Positions 19,087 through 27,407 of a stretch of DNA of 64,000 nucleotides are shown piece after piece (the stretch's first letter is position 1; every line of letters begins with the position of its first letter). Under the pieces are notes generated by a model that worked only from the letters and a program-made list of their open reading frames with translations, was not told the origin of the DNA and did no database searches. Origin of the DNA: an uncultured Roseobacter sp. (GTDB taxonomy: Bacteria > Pseudomonadota > Alphaproteobacteria > Rhodobacterales > Rhodobacteraceae); NCBI RefSeq assembly GCF_947495025.1, contig NZ_CANLXG010000002.1:1058124-1122123 (forward strand), given 5' to 3'. A program made the translations under genes and the position numbers.

Positions 19087-20031
19087 ATGAAAAAAGTTCT
19101 TCTTGCATCCACGATGCTCGTCGCGACAGCCGGCATGGCTGCGGCGGATATCACATTCAACGGCTTCGGTCGTTTCGGTCTGCTTTACAACGAAGACAGT
19201 GCAGCTGGTCTCAGCGACACACGTCTGGAGCAGCGCTTCCGCCTGAACATCGTCGGCACAGCCGAAACAGATGGTGGCGTTAAGTTCGGCGCACGTCTGC
19301 GTATCGAAACAAACGACGAATCCAACGGCAACTCCGCCACTGGTGACGAAGGCGCAGCGTTCGAAGACAACGAGAACGCGATCCGTAACCCGGAATTCAA
19401 CGTACAGGCCGGTGGTTTCCGCCTCGACGTTGGTAACACTTCCGACGTGATCGACTCCGGCGACGTTGTTAACTACTACGGCTTCGGCGTAGGTCTGACA
19501 TCGTTCCTCGAGCAGTCCAGCGGCTTCAGCCTGCCGGCATCCGGCATCGGTGACGAAATCGAAGAAGCACCGACTGTAAAAATCCGCTACGCCATGGGTG
19601 ATCTGACTGTTGCAGCGTCTTACACAGACAACGCAGAAGACAGCTTCGACTCCGAATGGCAAATCGGTCTGGGCTATGTGTTCAGCGCATACGCAGTTGG
19701 TATCGCATTCGGTAGCGAAGAAGGCGTAACAGACAACGACTTCTGGGCGGCATCGGTTTCCGGCGCGTTCAGCAACGTTGACTTCTCCTTCCTGGTTGCA
19801 GACAGCGACGTTCAGGACGACGTATCCTACGGTGCATCCATCTCCGTTCCGGTTGGCGCGGCGACAAGCATCCAGGCTGTTGTTTCCGACAACGGTATCG
19901 ACGGTGACGACACAGCTTACGGCGTTGGCTTCCGCCACGACCTCGGCGGCGGCGTCTCCCTGCGCGGTGGTATCGGCAGCAACAACTCCGACAACACACA
20001 GGCTGACCTGGGTGTGATCTTCAACTTCTGA
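19087..20031 (+). CDS. Rhodobacter-type porin
   Basis: 314-residue outer-membrane beta-barrel porin. Signal peptide MKKVLLASTMLVATAGMAAA, then a first strand DITFNGFGRFGLLYNED, alternating amphipathic strands, acidic loops and the C-terminal aromatic end (LGVIFNF) required for barrel assembly. Length fits the trimeric 16-stranded porins of Rhodobacter. Codon choice differs from neighbours (many ACA, GCA, AAC and TTC codons), as expected for an abundant protein. It is monocistronic: long leader upstream and a strong hairpin terminator downstream. Confidence 0.92.
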   Translation: MKKVLLASTMLVATAGMAAADITFNGFGRFGLLYNEDSAAGLSDTRLEQRFRLNIVGTAETDGGVKFGARLRIETNDESNGNSATGDEGAAFEDNENAIRNPEFNVQAGGFRLDVGNTSDVIDSGDVVNYYGFGVGLTSFLEQSSGFSLPASGIGDEIEEAPTVKIRYAMGDLTVAASYTDNAEDSFDSEWQIGLGYVFSAYAVGIAFGSEEGVTDNDFWAASVSGAFSNVDFSFLVADSDVQDDVSYGASISVPVGAATSIQAVVSDNGIDGDDTAYGVGFRHDLGGGVSLRGGIGSNNSDNTQADLGVIFNF

Positions 20032-20054
20032 GTTGAACACATCGCATGATATCT

Positions 20055-20088
20055 GGGGCGGACCTTTCGGTTCGCCCCTTTTCTTTTC
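20055..20088 (+). terminator. Rho-independent terminator of the porin gene
   Basis: GGGGCGGACC and GGTTCGCCCC pair around a TTTC loop (one G-U pair) and are followed by TTTTCTTTT. It lies 24 bases after the porin stop. Confidence 0.85.
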
Positions 20089-20135
20089 TGCATCTTTCTT
20101 ATCTGTGTAACTGAACACTGACAGGAGAAGACTGC

Positions 20136-20789
20136 ATGCCTCTTGAAGACATATCCGGTCGTATTGCTGCGGCAGAGGCCAGGGCCGGCCGCCCTGCCGG
20201 GTCGGTACATCTGATCGCTGTTTCCAAAGTGCAGCCCGACGCAAGGGTTGAGGCGGTACTGGAGCAGGGACATCGCTGTTTTGGCGAGAACCGCGTACAG
20301 GAAGCCGCCGGAAAGTGGCCGGGCTTTCGCGAGACATTCAAAGACATCGACCTGCACCTGATCGGACCATTACAGACCAACAAGGCACGGCAGGCCTTTG
20401 ACCTTTTCCAGAGTATCCATTCTCTGGACCGCCAGAAACTGGCAAAGACATTTGCGCGCCTTGCCGACGAAACCGGGTCATGTCCGGAGTTGTTTATACA
20501 GGTCAATACAGGTGAAGAGCCGCAGAAAGCGGGCGTTCTGCCTGCCGACGCAGACAAATTTGTGCAGGACTGCGTTGCGTTGGATCTGCCGGTCAAAGGT
20601 CTGATGTGCATTCCACCAGCCGACGAAGAACCATCTCTTCATTTTGCGCTGCTTGCGAAAATTGCTGCCCGCAACGGACTTGAGGGTCTCAGTATGGGCA
20701 TGAGCGGCGATTTCGAGACAGCCATTGCACTGGGTGCGACGCATGTGCGCGTCGGTTCCGCAATTTTCGGAGAACGTACGACGTCCTAG
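20136..20789 (+). CDS. YggS/PLPBP family PLP-binding protein
   Basis: 217-residue single-domain alanine-racemase-fold protein that binds pyridoxal phosphate and takes part in vitamin B6 homeostasis; it has no known enzymatic reaction. The PLP Lys is at residue 31 (LIAVSKVQ). Further motifs are GENRVQEA, HLIGPLQTNK, and the C-terminal SMGMSGDFETAIALGATHVRVGSAIFG. AGGAG precedes the ATG. It overlaps the convergent L,D-transpeptidase gene by four bases. Confidence 0.93.
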   Translation: MPLEDISGRIAAAEARAGRPAGSVHLIAVSKVQPDARVEAVLEQGHRCFGENRVQEAAGKWPGFRETFKDIDLHLIGPLQTNKARQAFDLFQSIHSLDRQKLAKTFARLADETGSCPELFIQVNTGEEPQKAGVLPADADKFVQDCVALDLPVKGLMCIPPADEEPSLHFALLAKIAARNGLEGLSMGMSGDFETAIALGATHVRVGSAIFGERTTS

Positions 20790-21280
20790 GGTACGATCAG
20801 CCTTGTCTGCAGAGTGATCAGCGGCGCGATGCGGCGCAGATGCGCGCGTGAAAAAGCGATACATCCTTCTGTCGGATAACCGGGACGCCGTTGCTGGTGG
20901 ATAAAGATCGCCGAACCGCGCCCTTTCACTGCATATGGCCAGTTCCAGTCCGTCAGCAGAATCAGATCATACAGCGGATCAGAGCGGCGCAGTACTTCGT
21001 GACTGTAGGGACAGGGCGCACGGACCATCATGTTATAGTCTTCATGCGTGACGTCATCTGACCACAGATCACCCGGTCGGATCGGCAGCGCCCAGTCTGT
21101 GGGGCGTGCCATTCTGTCCGGACGGTATAGCATGCCGACTATGCGGTGGGTGCCGCGCGGTGTGGCACCGTCCCCCTCTTTCTTTCGCCCGCTTACGCCG
21201 CCCTTTCCGATTGTACAGGGCCAGTAGCGACCGAAAAAGCGCACACCGCGTGGGGTCAGGACAAGGTCAGAGGGTTTCAT
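20786..21280 (-). CDS. L,D-transpeptidase (YkuD domain) protein
   Basis: 164-residue YkuD-domain protein. The catalytic His128 (AIFIHQQ) and Cys140 (TEGCIAF) are spaced as in L,D-transpeptidases, which make 3-3 peptidoglycan cross-links or attach lipoproteins. There is no obvious signal peptide, which is odd for a periplasmic enzyme; the MKPSDLVLTPRG start suggests a non-classical or cytoplasmic member, similar to other Rhodobacterales copies. The stop overlaps yggS and the start overlaps the end of ribA by four bases, so it is coupled to ribA. Confidence 0.82.
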   Translation of the reverse strand: MKPSDLVLTPRGVRFFGRYWPCTIGKGGVSGRKKEGDGATPRGTHRIVGMLYRPDRMARPTDWALPIRPGDLWSDDVTHEDYNMMVRAPCPYSHEVLRRSDPLYDLILLTDWNWPYAVKGRGSAIFIHQQRRPGYPTEGCIAFSRAHLRRIAPLITLQTRLIVP

Positions 21281-22365
21281 TCAAGATGGCCGGATTTACG
21301 CTGTTTGGTTTCGAGGTAGGCTTTGTTATGTGGGTTTTCGCCAACGTGCAGCGGCACCCGCTCGGTCACATCTATCCCGCAGCTCTGCATCATTCGTGTT
21401 TTCGCCGGGTTATTGGTCATCAGGCGGACCGCGTTAAATCCCAGTAACTTCAGAATGTCAGCACCCAGACGGAAATCCCGCTCGTCGTCCTCGAACCCCA
21501 GTCTGTGGTTCGCCTCGACCGTGTCGAAACCCTGGTCCTGCAGCGAGTAGGCCCGCATCTTGTTGGCCAGACCGATGCCGCGCCCTTCCTGATTCATGTA
21601 GAGCAGAACGCCATGGCCCTCTGCGCCCATCTGCGCGAGGGCCGCGCGCAGTTGGGGACCGCAGTCACATTTCAATGATCCCATAAGGTCGCCGGTAAAG
21701 CAGGCCGAATGCAGGCGGGACAGTACCGGTTTCGTTCTGTCCGGGCGCCCGATCTCGATCGCGTAATGCTCTTCTCCACCATCTTCGGGTCTGAAAACAT
21801 GCAGGCGCCCTGCCTCGGAGACTTCCAGTGGCAGCCGGGCGCTGACAACACTGTGTAAAGGGCTCCGGTCGTTCAGAGCATCCGATACTGCATCCGTATT
21901 CAGGAGCGTCAGACCGTGCCCGGCCGCAAAAGAGGCAGCGTCAGGCACCGGAACCACTATGGCGGCCGGAAGAAGTCTTGCGGATTTGGCAAGACGGACG
22001 GCGATACGGGCCGGGTCCGGATCACCGGAGCGGTGGCTTGCGAGAGGCCCTTTCATCGGGTTCATGAGATCACCCGCAGGATCAGCTATGGCCCTGACCC
22101 AGGCCGCATCTGCATCCGGTGGCAGAGAAATCCGGGCAATGTCACCGTCGTAAGCTCTGGCGCGCAGAGTGTCCGCCCGCCGTGCCGTTATGGCCAGAAC
22201 CCCACCCGTTCCGGCGCTGATCAGGCTGCGTAATCTGTTGGCATCCAGCGTTTCTGCTGCCGCAAGAATCGCAGGACTGCCGGAATCCAGCACCACAGGA
22301 ACGCCCATCCGCAGGTCTGCGCGGGCCCTTGCAAGGCGTTCATGGACGTTTGGAGCAATAGTCAT
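21277..22365 (-). CDS. ribA: GTP cyclohydrolase II RibA with N-terminal extra domain
   Basis: 362-residue enzyme of riboflavin synthesis that opens the GTP imidazole ring. The C-terminal half is a complete GTP cyclohydrolase II: zinc Cys at 222, 233 and 235 (CFTGDLMGSLKCDC), then MNQEGRGIGLANKMRAYSLQD and NHRLGFEDDERDF. The N-terminal 180 residues resemble a degenerate DHBP-synthase-like domain without recognisable RibB catalytic acids, so it is probably not bifunctional. Standalone RibA is only about 200 residues. Precedes the L,D-transpeptidase gene. Confidence 0.9.
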   Translation of the reverse strand: MTIAPNVHERLARARADLRMGVPVVLDSGSPAILAAAETLDANRLRSLISAGTGGVLAITARRADTLRARAYDGDIARISLPPDADAAWVRAIADPAGDLMNPMKGPLASHRSGDPDPARIAVRLAKSARLLPAAIVVPVPDAASFAAGHGLTLLNTDAVSDALNDRSPLHSVVSARLPLEVSEAGRLHVFRPEDGGEEHYAIEIGRPDRTKPVLSRLHSACFTGDLMGSLKCDCGPQLRAALAQMGAEGHGVLLYMNQEGRGIGLANKMRAYSLQDQGFDTVEANHRLGFEDDERDFRLGADILKLLGFNAVRLMTNNPAKTRMMQSCGIDVTERVPLHVGENPHNKAYLETKQRKSGHLE

Positions 22366-22415
22366 GATGTTACAGTGCCTGTCTTTTCCTGCGCTGATCT
22401 AGGGCAAACAGGCCG

Positions 22416-22430
22416 GAATTGAAACAATTC
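22416..22430. repeat. 15-bp inverted repeat between ribA and cenR
   Basis: GAATTG and CAATTC flank AAA, giving a perfect 6-bp dyad in the divergent ribA-cenR gap (22366-22527). It could be a regulator site for either gene. The rest of the gap shows no further convincing signal. Confidence 0.35.
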
Positions 22431-22527
22431 ACCACCGATGTAACACGAGGCTGTGAGAGAAATCACACCACGCTTGTCTGCAGCGGCACAAAACCACAAA
22501 TGTTGTTGCAACACGAGGGAGAGATCC

Positions 22528-23214
22528 ATGGCACAGCTGAAAAAGATACTGCTAGTTGACGACGACGATGATCTGCGTGAGGCGCTCAGCGAGCAGCTGA
22601 TCATGACAGAGGACTTCGATGTTTTCGAGGCCGCGAATGGCGCGGATGCTATGGTCAGGGCGAAAGAAGCGCTCTACGACCTTGTCATTCTTGATGTCGG
22701 GCTGCCCGATACCGACGGTCGCGAACTCTGCCGGCTGATGCGCAAACAGGGCGTCAAAAGCCCGATCCTGATGCTCACCGGACATGACAGCGACGCAGAC
22801 ACCATTCTGGGTCTGGATGCCGGCGCAAACGACTATGTCAGCAAGCCGTTCAAGTTTCCGGTCCTGCTCGCGCGGATCCGCGCACAGCTGCGCCAGCACG
22901 AACAGTCTGAGGACGCGGTATTCCAGCTTGGTCACTATACCTTCAAACCGTCGATGAAGATGTTGATCACCGAGGACGAGCGCAAGGTACGCCTGACGGA
23001 AAAAGAGACGAATATCCTGAAGTTTCTCTATCGCTCTACGGATGGTGTCGTACCGCGCGATGTCCTGCTGCACGAAGTCTGGGGTTACAACGCCGGGGTG
23101 ACAACGCACACGCTTGAGACGCATATTTACCGTCTCCGCCAGAAAATAGAACCAGATCCGTCCAATGCGCGCCTTCTTGTGACCGAATCAGGCGGTTACA
23201 GACTGATGGCATAG
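22528..23214 (+). CDS. cenR: OmpR-family response regulator, CenR-like
   Basis: 228-residue two-component regulator: receiver domain with phosphoacceptor Asp56 (LVILDVGLPDTDG), acidic pocket DDDDD at 11-15 and the Lys switch (SKPFKFP), then a winged-helix DNA-binding domain (LTEKETNILKFLYR, THTLETHIYRLRQKIEPDPS). Its sequence closely follows the CenR group of Rhodobacterales/Caulobacter, an essential envelope regulator, though this name rests on my recollection of the family. The real start is the ATG at 22528 after GAGGGAGAG, not an in-frame start 75 bases upstream. No histidine kinase gene is adjacent. Confidence 0.82.
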   Translation: MAQLKKILLVDDDDDLREALSEQLIMTEDFDVFEAANGADAMVRAKEALYDLVILDVGLPDTDGRELCRLMRKQGVKSPILMLTGHDSDADTILGLDAGANDYVSKPFKFPVLLARIRAQLRQHEQSEDAVFQLGHYTFKPSMKMLITEDERKVRLTEKETNILKFLYRSTDGVVPRDVLLHEVWGYNAGVTTHTLETHIYRLRQKIEPDPSNARLLVTESGGYRLMA

Positions 23215-23230
23215 GCTGTTCTTTGGTTTT

Positions 23231-23244
23231 TTGACCTGCGTCAA
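23231..23244 (+). promoter_or_regulatory. FNR/DNR-type box
   Basis: TTGAC-CTGC-GTCAA is a perfect 5-bp-arm dyad with 4-bp spacer, the geometry of FNR/FnrL/DNR sites (consensus TTGAT-N4-ATCAA). It lies 17 bases after the cenR stop and about 41 bases upstream of 23279, a plausible start of the candidate small RNA. It could alternatively contain a -35 (TTGACC). Confidence 0.5.
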
Positions 23245-23278
23245 TGAAACGTTAACCAAAACGGCCTACCTGTTAAGA

Positions 23279-23352
23279 ACCCCGCGCATGTCCGGGTTAT
23301 GACATGCACCTCCCTGTTGGACTTGGCCGGGCTTCGTGCCCGGTCTTTTTTT
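23279..23352 (+). ncRNA. Candidate small RNA between cenR and xthA
   Basis: The cenR-xthA gap contains three stacked elements: a perfect 7-bp hairpin GCATGTC/GACATGC with an 8-base loop (23286-23307); a probably unpaired ACCTCCC stretch (23308-23314) complementary to a ribosome site, as in several alphaproteobacterial sRNAs; and a strong intrinsic terminator (23327-23352). No ORF with a ribosome site spans it. The start is a guess set by the FNR-type box. It could instead be only the 3' end of the cenR mRNA. Confidence 0.45.
23327..23352 (+). terminator. Strong intrinsic terminator
   Basis: CCGGGC and GCCCGG pair around TTCGT and are followed by TCTTTTTTT. It ends the cenR transcript or the candidate small RNA upstream of it. 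Confidence 0.9.
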
Positions 23353-23480
23353 GTCCTGACACCGGTGGGCAGGGGGACGGCCCCTGCAGCCATTTTCTGA
23401 CAGTACAGCCCGGACCGGGCATGGTGAAGGCCGGCCCGGCGCGTTAGGGTGCCGGCACGTCTGATTTGGGAGCGATACAG

Positions 23481-24269
23481 ATGCCGTTTACTCTTGCCAC
23501 CTGGAACATCAATTCCGTACGCCTTCGCGAGGAACTTGTTGTAAAACTGATGACAGAGGAAGGACCAGACGTCCTTTGCCTGCAGGAGTGTAAAAGCCCG
23601 GTCGACAAGATCCCGCTCGAGGCCTTCGCCGCCGCCGGATATGCGCATTACGTTGCGCGGGGCCAGAAAGGGTACAACGGTGTCGCAATTCTGTCCAAAC
23701 TGCCAATCCGGGAGGCGGGCTCGATGGATTTTGCCGCACTCGGGCATGCCCGGCACATTGCCGGAGAGCTTGAGAACGGCGTGACAATCCACAATTTCTA
23801 CGTACCGGCAGGCGGGGACAAACCTGACCGGAATATCAACGAAAAGTTTGGCCAGAAGCTGGACTACCTGACGGACATGCGGGACTGGTTCCGCGCAGAC
23901 CGGCCCACCAGATCCATCCTGGTCGGTGATCTGAACATCGCACCGCGCGAGGACGATGTCTGGGATCACAAAAAACTGCTCAAGGTTGTCAGCCACACGC
24001 CGATCGAAGTTGAGCACCTTGCCGCAACCCAGGACGCCGGGCACTGGGTCGATATCACCCGTCAGGATATTCCTGCAGGACAGCTTTTCAGCTGGTGGTC
24101 CTATCGTTCGCCGGACTGGGATGGCGCGGACAAGGGCCGCAGGCTGGACCATATCTGGGCAACATCCGATATTGCGCAGTCCGGTCATTCCAGCCGGGTC
24201 CTGCGGAATGTGCGCGGATGGGAAAAGCCCAGCGACCACGCACCGGTTTTCGCTTCTTTTGACCTTTGA
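23481..24269 (+). CDS. xthA: Exodeoxyribonuclease III XthA
   Basis: 262-residue AP endonuclease/3'-5' exonuclease of base-excision repair. Seen: LATWNINSVR at the start, the metal-ligand CLQECK, YNGVAILSKLP, LVGDLNIAP, and the C-terminal active-site block RRLDHIWAT followed by SDHAPVFASF. I use the ATG at 23481, which has GGGAG 9 bases upstream; the in-frame start 15 bases earlier lacks one. Follows the terminator, so it is transcribed separately from cenR. Confidence 0.94.
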   Translation: MPFTLATWNINSVRLREELVVKLMTEEGPDVLCLQECKSPVDKIPLEAFAAAGYAHYVARGQKGYNGVAILSKLPIREAGSMDFAALGHARHIAGELENGVTIHNFYVPAGGDKPDRNINEKFGQKLDYLTDMRDWFRADRPTRSILVGDLNIAPREDDVWDHKKLLKVVSHTPIEVEHLAATQDAGHWVDITRQDIPAGQLFSWWSYRSPDWDGADKGRRLDHIWATSDIAQSGHSSRVLRNVRGWEKPSDHAPVFASFDL

Positions 24270-24322
24270 ATTCGGCTCAGCGGTCCCATATAACGCAGAC
24301 GCGACACAACAGGACGGACAAC

Positions 24323-25240
24323 ATGATGGATCTGAACCTTGGTGCGGCACCCGCTGCGGATGACCTGATCAAAGACAGCACTGAGGCAACCTTTATGGCC
24401 GACGTGGTCGAGGCCTCACAGACGGTTCCGGTAATTGTCGACTTCTGGGCGCCGTGGTGCGGACCCTGCAAGACGCTCGGGCCACAGCTTGAAGAGGCTG
24501 TGCGCGGCGCGAAGGGCGCTGTTCGGATGGTCAAGGTTAACGTTGACGAAGCGCAGATGATTGCGGGTCAGCTGCAGATTCAGTCCATTCCGACCGTATA
24601 TGCCTTCCATAAAGGTCAGCCGGTTGACGGTTTTCAGGGCGCTGTGCCGCAGTCGGAGATCAGAGCATTTATTGACCGCGTGGTGAAAGCTGCGGGCGGC
24701 GAGGCTCCGGGAGATACACTTGCCGAAGCAATCGCAGCCGCGGAAGAAATGCTGAACGAGGGCGCGGCGACCGACGCTGCGCAGACCTTCGCCGCGATCC
24801 TGGGCGAAGACCAGAACAACGCGGCTGCTTACGCCGGCCTCGTGCGTTCGCATATCGCCCTGGGTGAGCTCGATCAGGCCGAAGCGATCCTGAACGGCGC
24901 ACCGGCGGAAATTTCCAAATCTCCTGAGCTTGAAGCCGCGCATGCACAGCTGGAGCTGGCCCGTCAGGCTGAAGGCGCTGGACCGCTTGATGTTCTGCGA
25001 TCGGCTGTTGAAGCTGATCCCGAGGACATGCAGGCGCGCTTCGACCTCGCCCAGGCACTGCATGCAAGCGGTGACGTGGAGGCCGCTGTTGACGCACTTC
25101 TGGACCTCTTCAGGCGGGACCGGGAATGGAACGATGGAGCCGCTAAAACCCAGCTCTTTACCATTTTTGAAGCGCTCAAGCCGAACGATCCCATCATGCT
25201 GAACGGCCGTCGCAGGCTGAGCTCGATGATATTTGCCTGA
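24323..25240 (+). CDS. Thioredoxin-TPR protein (CnoX/YbbN-like)
   Basis: 305-residue protein: a thioredoxin domain with active-site CGPC at residues 46-49 (VDFWAPWCGPCK), followed by a helical TPR-like C-terminal half (LAEAIAAAEEMLNEGAATDAAQ and later repeats). This is the architecture of CnoX/YbbN, a redox-controlled holdase that hands substrates to GroEL/DnaK; here the intact CGPC would also allow reductase activity. The ATG at 24323 follows AGGACGG. First of three closely spaced genes with the Lon-N and Trm112-like genes. Confidence 0.88.
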   Translation: MMDLNLGAAPAADDLIKDSTEATFMADVVEASQTVPVIVDFWAPWCGPCKTLGPQLEEAVRGAKGAVRMVKVNVDEAQMIAGQLQIQSIPTVYAFHKGQPVDGFQGAVPQSEIRAFIDRVVKAAGGEAPGDTLAEAIAAAEEMLNEGAATDAAQTFAAILGEDQNNAAAYAGLVRSHIALGELDQAEAILNGAPAEISKSPELEAAHAQLELARQAEGAGPLDVLRSAVEADPEDMQARFDLAQALHASGDVEAAVDALLDLFRRDREWNDGAAKTQLFTIFEALKPNDPIMLNGRRRLSSMIFA

Positions 25241-25267
25241 CCGTCATTGCGGGCTACGTCCGTGGGT

Positions 25268-25912
25268 ATGATAAACGCCGCAGAGCTTCCCGAAACGATT
25301 GCGATCTTCCCGCTGCCCGGTGCTCTTTTGCTGCCACGGGCGCGATTGCCGCTTCACATCTTTGAACCACGGTATCTGCAGATGTTCGAGGACGCGCTGA
25401 AAACGCCGACCCGTCTGATCGGTATGATCCAACCCAATGAGATACCCGGGCGTTCCGGCAGCGGTCTGCATACAATCGGATGTGCAGGGCGCATTACACA
25501 GTTCTCCGAGACAGAAGACGGAAGGTACCTGATCACGCTTGGCGGTGTCTGCCGTTTCCGGGTGAAACGCGAGGTTGAGGGGTTTACGCCCTACCGCCGG
25601 TGCGATGTGCTGTGGGACGGATTTGACCGTGATCTTGGGCCTGATGAGGAAGATCAGCGATTTGACCGCGACGAGTTTCTTGTTTTGCTCGAGCGCTATT
25701 TTGATGCGCGTGAACTTTCGGCAGACTGGGACACACTGCGCGACGCGGATGACGAACTGCTGATCAATTCGCTGTCCATGATGCTGGATTTCGATCCCGA
25801 GGATAAACAGGCGCTGCTCGAAGCTCCCAGCCTTTCGACGCGCCGTGAAACGCTGGTGACGCTGATCGAATACACCCTGCGGGGTGGTACAGAAAGTGAG
25901 ATGATTCAGTGA
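25268..25912 (+). CDS. Lon N-terminal (substrate-binding) domain protein
   Basis: 214-residue protein consisting only of the Lon protease N-terminal (LAN/PUA-like) domain. Seen: [34 protein letters not shown], and a helical end. No ATPase or Ser-Lys protease domain follows, so this is a standalone domain protein as known in many Proteobacteria. Role unclear; substrate recognition is inferred from the Lon fold. Start at ATG 25268 by alignment; no good ribosome site is visible. Its stop overlaps the next start (GTGA). Confidence 0.86.
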   Translation: MINAAELPETIAIFPLPGALLLPRARLPLHIFEPRYLQMFEDALKTPTRLIGMIQPNEIPGRSGSGLHTIGCAGRITQFSETEDGRYLITLGGVCRFRVKREVEGFTPYRRCDVLWDGFDRDLGPDEEDQRFDRDEFLVLLERYFDARELSADWDTLRDADDELLINSLSMMLDFDPEDKQALLEAPSLSTRRETLVTLIEYTLRGGTESEMIQ

Positions 25913-26094
25913 GTGATACCAACAATACTGCAGACCGCCGGATGCTTGAGGCGCTGATCTGTCCGCAGACGCACACAACGCTGGAATATGACGCAGAACG
26001 CCAGGAGCTTGTTTCGCGCGCGGCGAATCTCGCGTTTCCCATTCGCAATGGGATCCCGGTCATGCTGAGCGACGAGGCGCGCCCGCTCGACTAA
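25909..26094 (+). CDS. Trm112-like (UPF0434) protein
   Basis: 61-residue protein of the Trm112/YcaR type: [33 protein letters not shown]. Family members bind methyltransferases or stabilise them. Only one Cys is present, so the zinc-ribbon seen in some relatives is absent. Start GTG at 25909 overlaps the Lon-N stop; it ends inside the convergent UbiH-type gene. Confidence 0.85.
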   Translation: MSDTNNTADRRMLEALICPQTHTTLEYDAERQELVSRAANLAFPIRNGIPVMLSDEARPLD

Positions 26095-27317
26095 AGCGGC
26101 TGACCTTTGAGCAGGCGCGGCAGATCTCCGGTCAGTCCGGCGGCCTCCCGGATGAAACCACGGCGCAGGCCCGGCCATCTGCCGACAATTCCCATCCCGA
26201 TATCACGCGTGGCGCGCAGCAGAGCGTTATCGTTTGAAAACAGACGGTTGAATGTATCAGTCGCCATGGCCAGCGTTGTATTGTCGAACCGCCGCCAGGT
26301 CTTGTAACTGCCCAGCGTGATGTCGGAACCGATGTCATCCCCACGGCGACGGGCATCAGCCAAAACTTCGGCCAGCGCCGCAATATCCCGAAAACCCGCA
26401 TTCAGACCCTGCCCTGCGATCGGGTGGACTCCATGGGCGGCATCACCGACCAGAGCGGTGCGCGGCGCGATCATACTGTTGGCCAGCGAAAGCGACAGCG
26501 GGTAGGTGTACCGCGCGCCCGCCAGATCGATTTCACCCAGAAAACTGCCAAACCGTGGGCGGAGAACAGCGAGATAATCGGCATCGTTCATCGCATGGAT
26601 ACGTGCGGCATCTGCCGCTGTCTCGCTCCAGACAATCGAGCTCCGGTTGCCTTTCAACGGCAGAATGGCCAGCGGACCGGCTGGCATAAAGAACTGATGC
26701 GCCACCCCGTTGTGCGGGCGGTCGTGCGAGATGGCGCAGACCAGCGCCGTTTGTTTATAAGGCCAGCCTGTGCGCCCTATGCCTGCCCGTGACGCGGTTC
26801 CCGACGCGCGCCCGTCACATCCGGCCAGCAACCGGCCACGGATCTGCCGTCCGTCGTCCAGCGTGACCGTTACGCCCGCTGCGGTGGCCTGCTGAGCGAC
26901 GACTGTCGCACCATTGATCTGAGAGATCTGTTCGGAGGCTTCCATCGCCCTGTGCAGCGCAGGGCGCAGATGGCGGTCCTCAATCATATATCCCATGGGG
27001 CCTTCTTCGATCTCGGCATGATCAAAATGCATAAAGAACGGAGACGGCCCCTCTCCGGCACGTCCGTCCGTTACCTTGATGTCCAGCATCGGCTGTGCGT
27101 CAGGCGCCAGCTGTTCCCAAAGACCAATGGCCTGCAAAAGCCGCGCTGACGACAGGGCCACCGCATAAGAGCGCCCGTCAAAACCCTTCTTTTTCATCGG
27201 GCTGGCAGGCAGCGTGTCGATCACGGTGGATGTCAGGCCAGCACAGGCGCATGCCAGCGCCAGTGCAGGCCCGTTCAGCCCGCCCCCTACGATAATGATG
27301 TCGCAATCGGTTTCCAT
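26091..27317 (-). CDS. UbiH/UbiF/COQ6-family FAD-dependent hydroxylase
   Basis: 408-residue flavoprotein monooxygenase of ubiquinone ring hydroxylation. FAD-binding GGGLNG at 11-16 ([14 protein letters not shown]), the conserved DG segment ([11 protein letters not shown]) and the second FAD motif ([21 protein letters not shown]). Which ring position (C5, C6 or C1) it hydroxylates cannot be told from sequence. I start it at ATG 27317, with AGGA upstream; the open frame runs further but lacks family homology. Divergent from the amidase. Confidence 0.88.
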   Translation of the reverse strand: METDCDIIIVGGGLNGPALALACACAGLTSTVIDTLPASPMKKKGFDGRSYAVALSSARLLQAIGLWEQLAPDAQPMLDIKVTDGRAGEGPSPFFMHFDHAEIEEGPMGYMIEDRHLRPALHRAMEASEQISQINGATVVAQQATAAGVTVTLDDGRQIRGRLLAGCDGRASGTASRAGIGRTGWPYKQTALVCAISHDRPHNGVAHQFFMPAGPLAILPLKGNRSSIVWSETAADAARIHAMNDADYLAVLRPRFGSFLGEIDLAGARYTYPLSLSLANSMIAPRTALVGDAAHGVHPIAGQGLNAGFRDIAALAEVLADARRRGDDIGSDITLGSYKTWRRFDNTTLAMATDTFNRLFSNDNALLRATRDIGMGIVGRWPGLRRGFIREAAGLTGDLPRLLKGQPL

Positions 27318-27407
27318 GCCCTTTTCCTGCACGGCTGGCAGGGGATTGTCCATGCGCGCTTGCGTCGCTACCGTCCCGCCAGAACTGTCAGACCCCGGGG
27401 GTACAGG

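Noticed and set aside
19024..20337. 437-codon antisense frame over the porin
   Set aside because: Cys/Val-rich shadow frame arising from the porin's codon bias.
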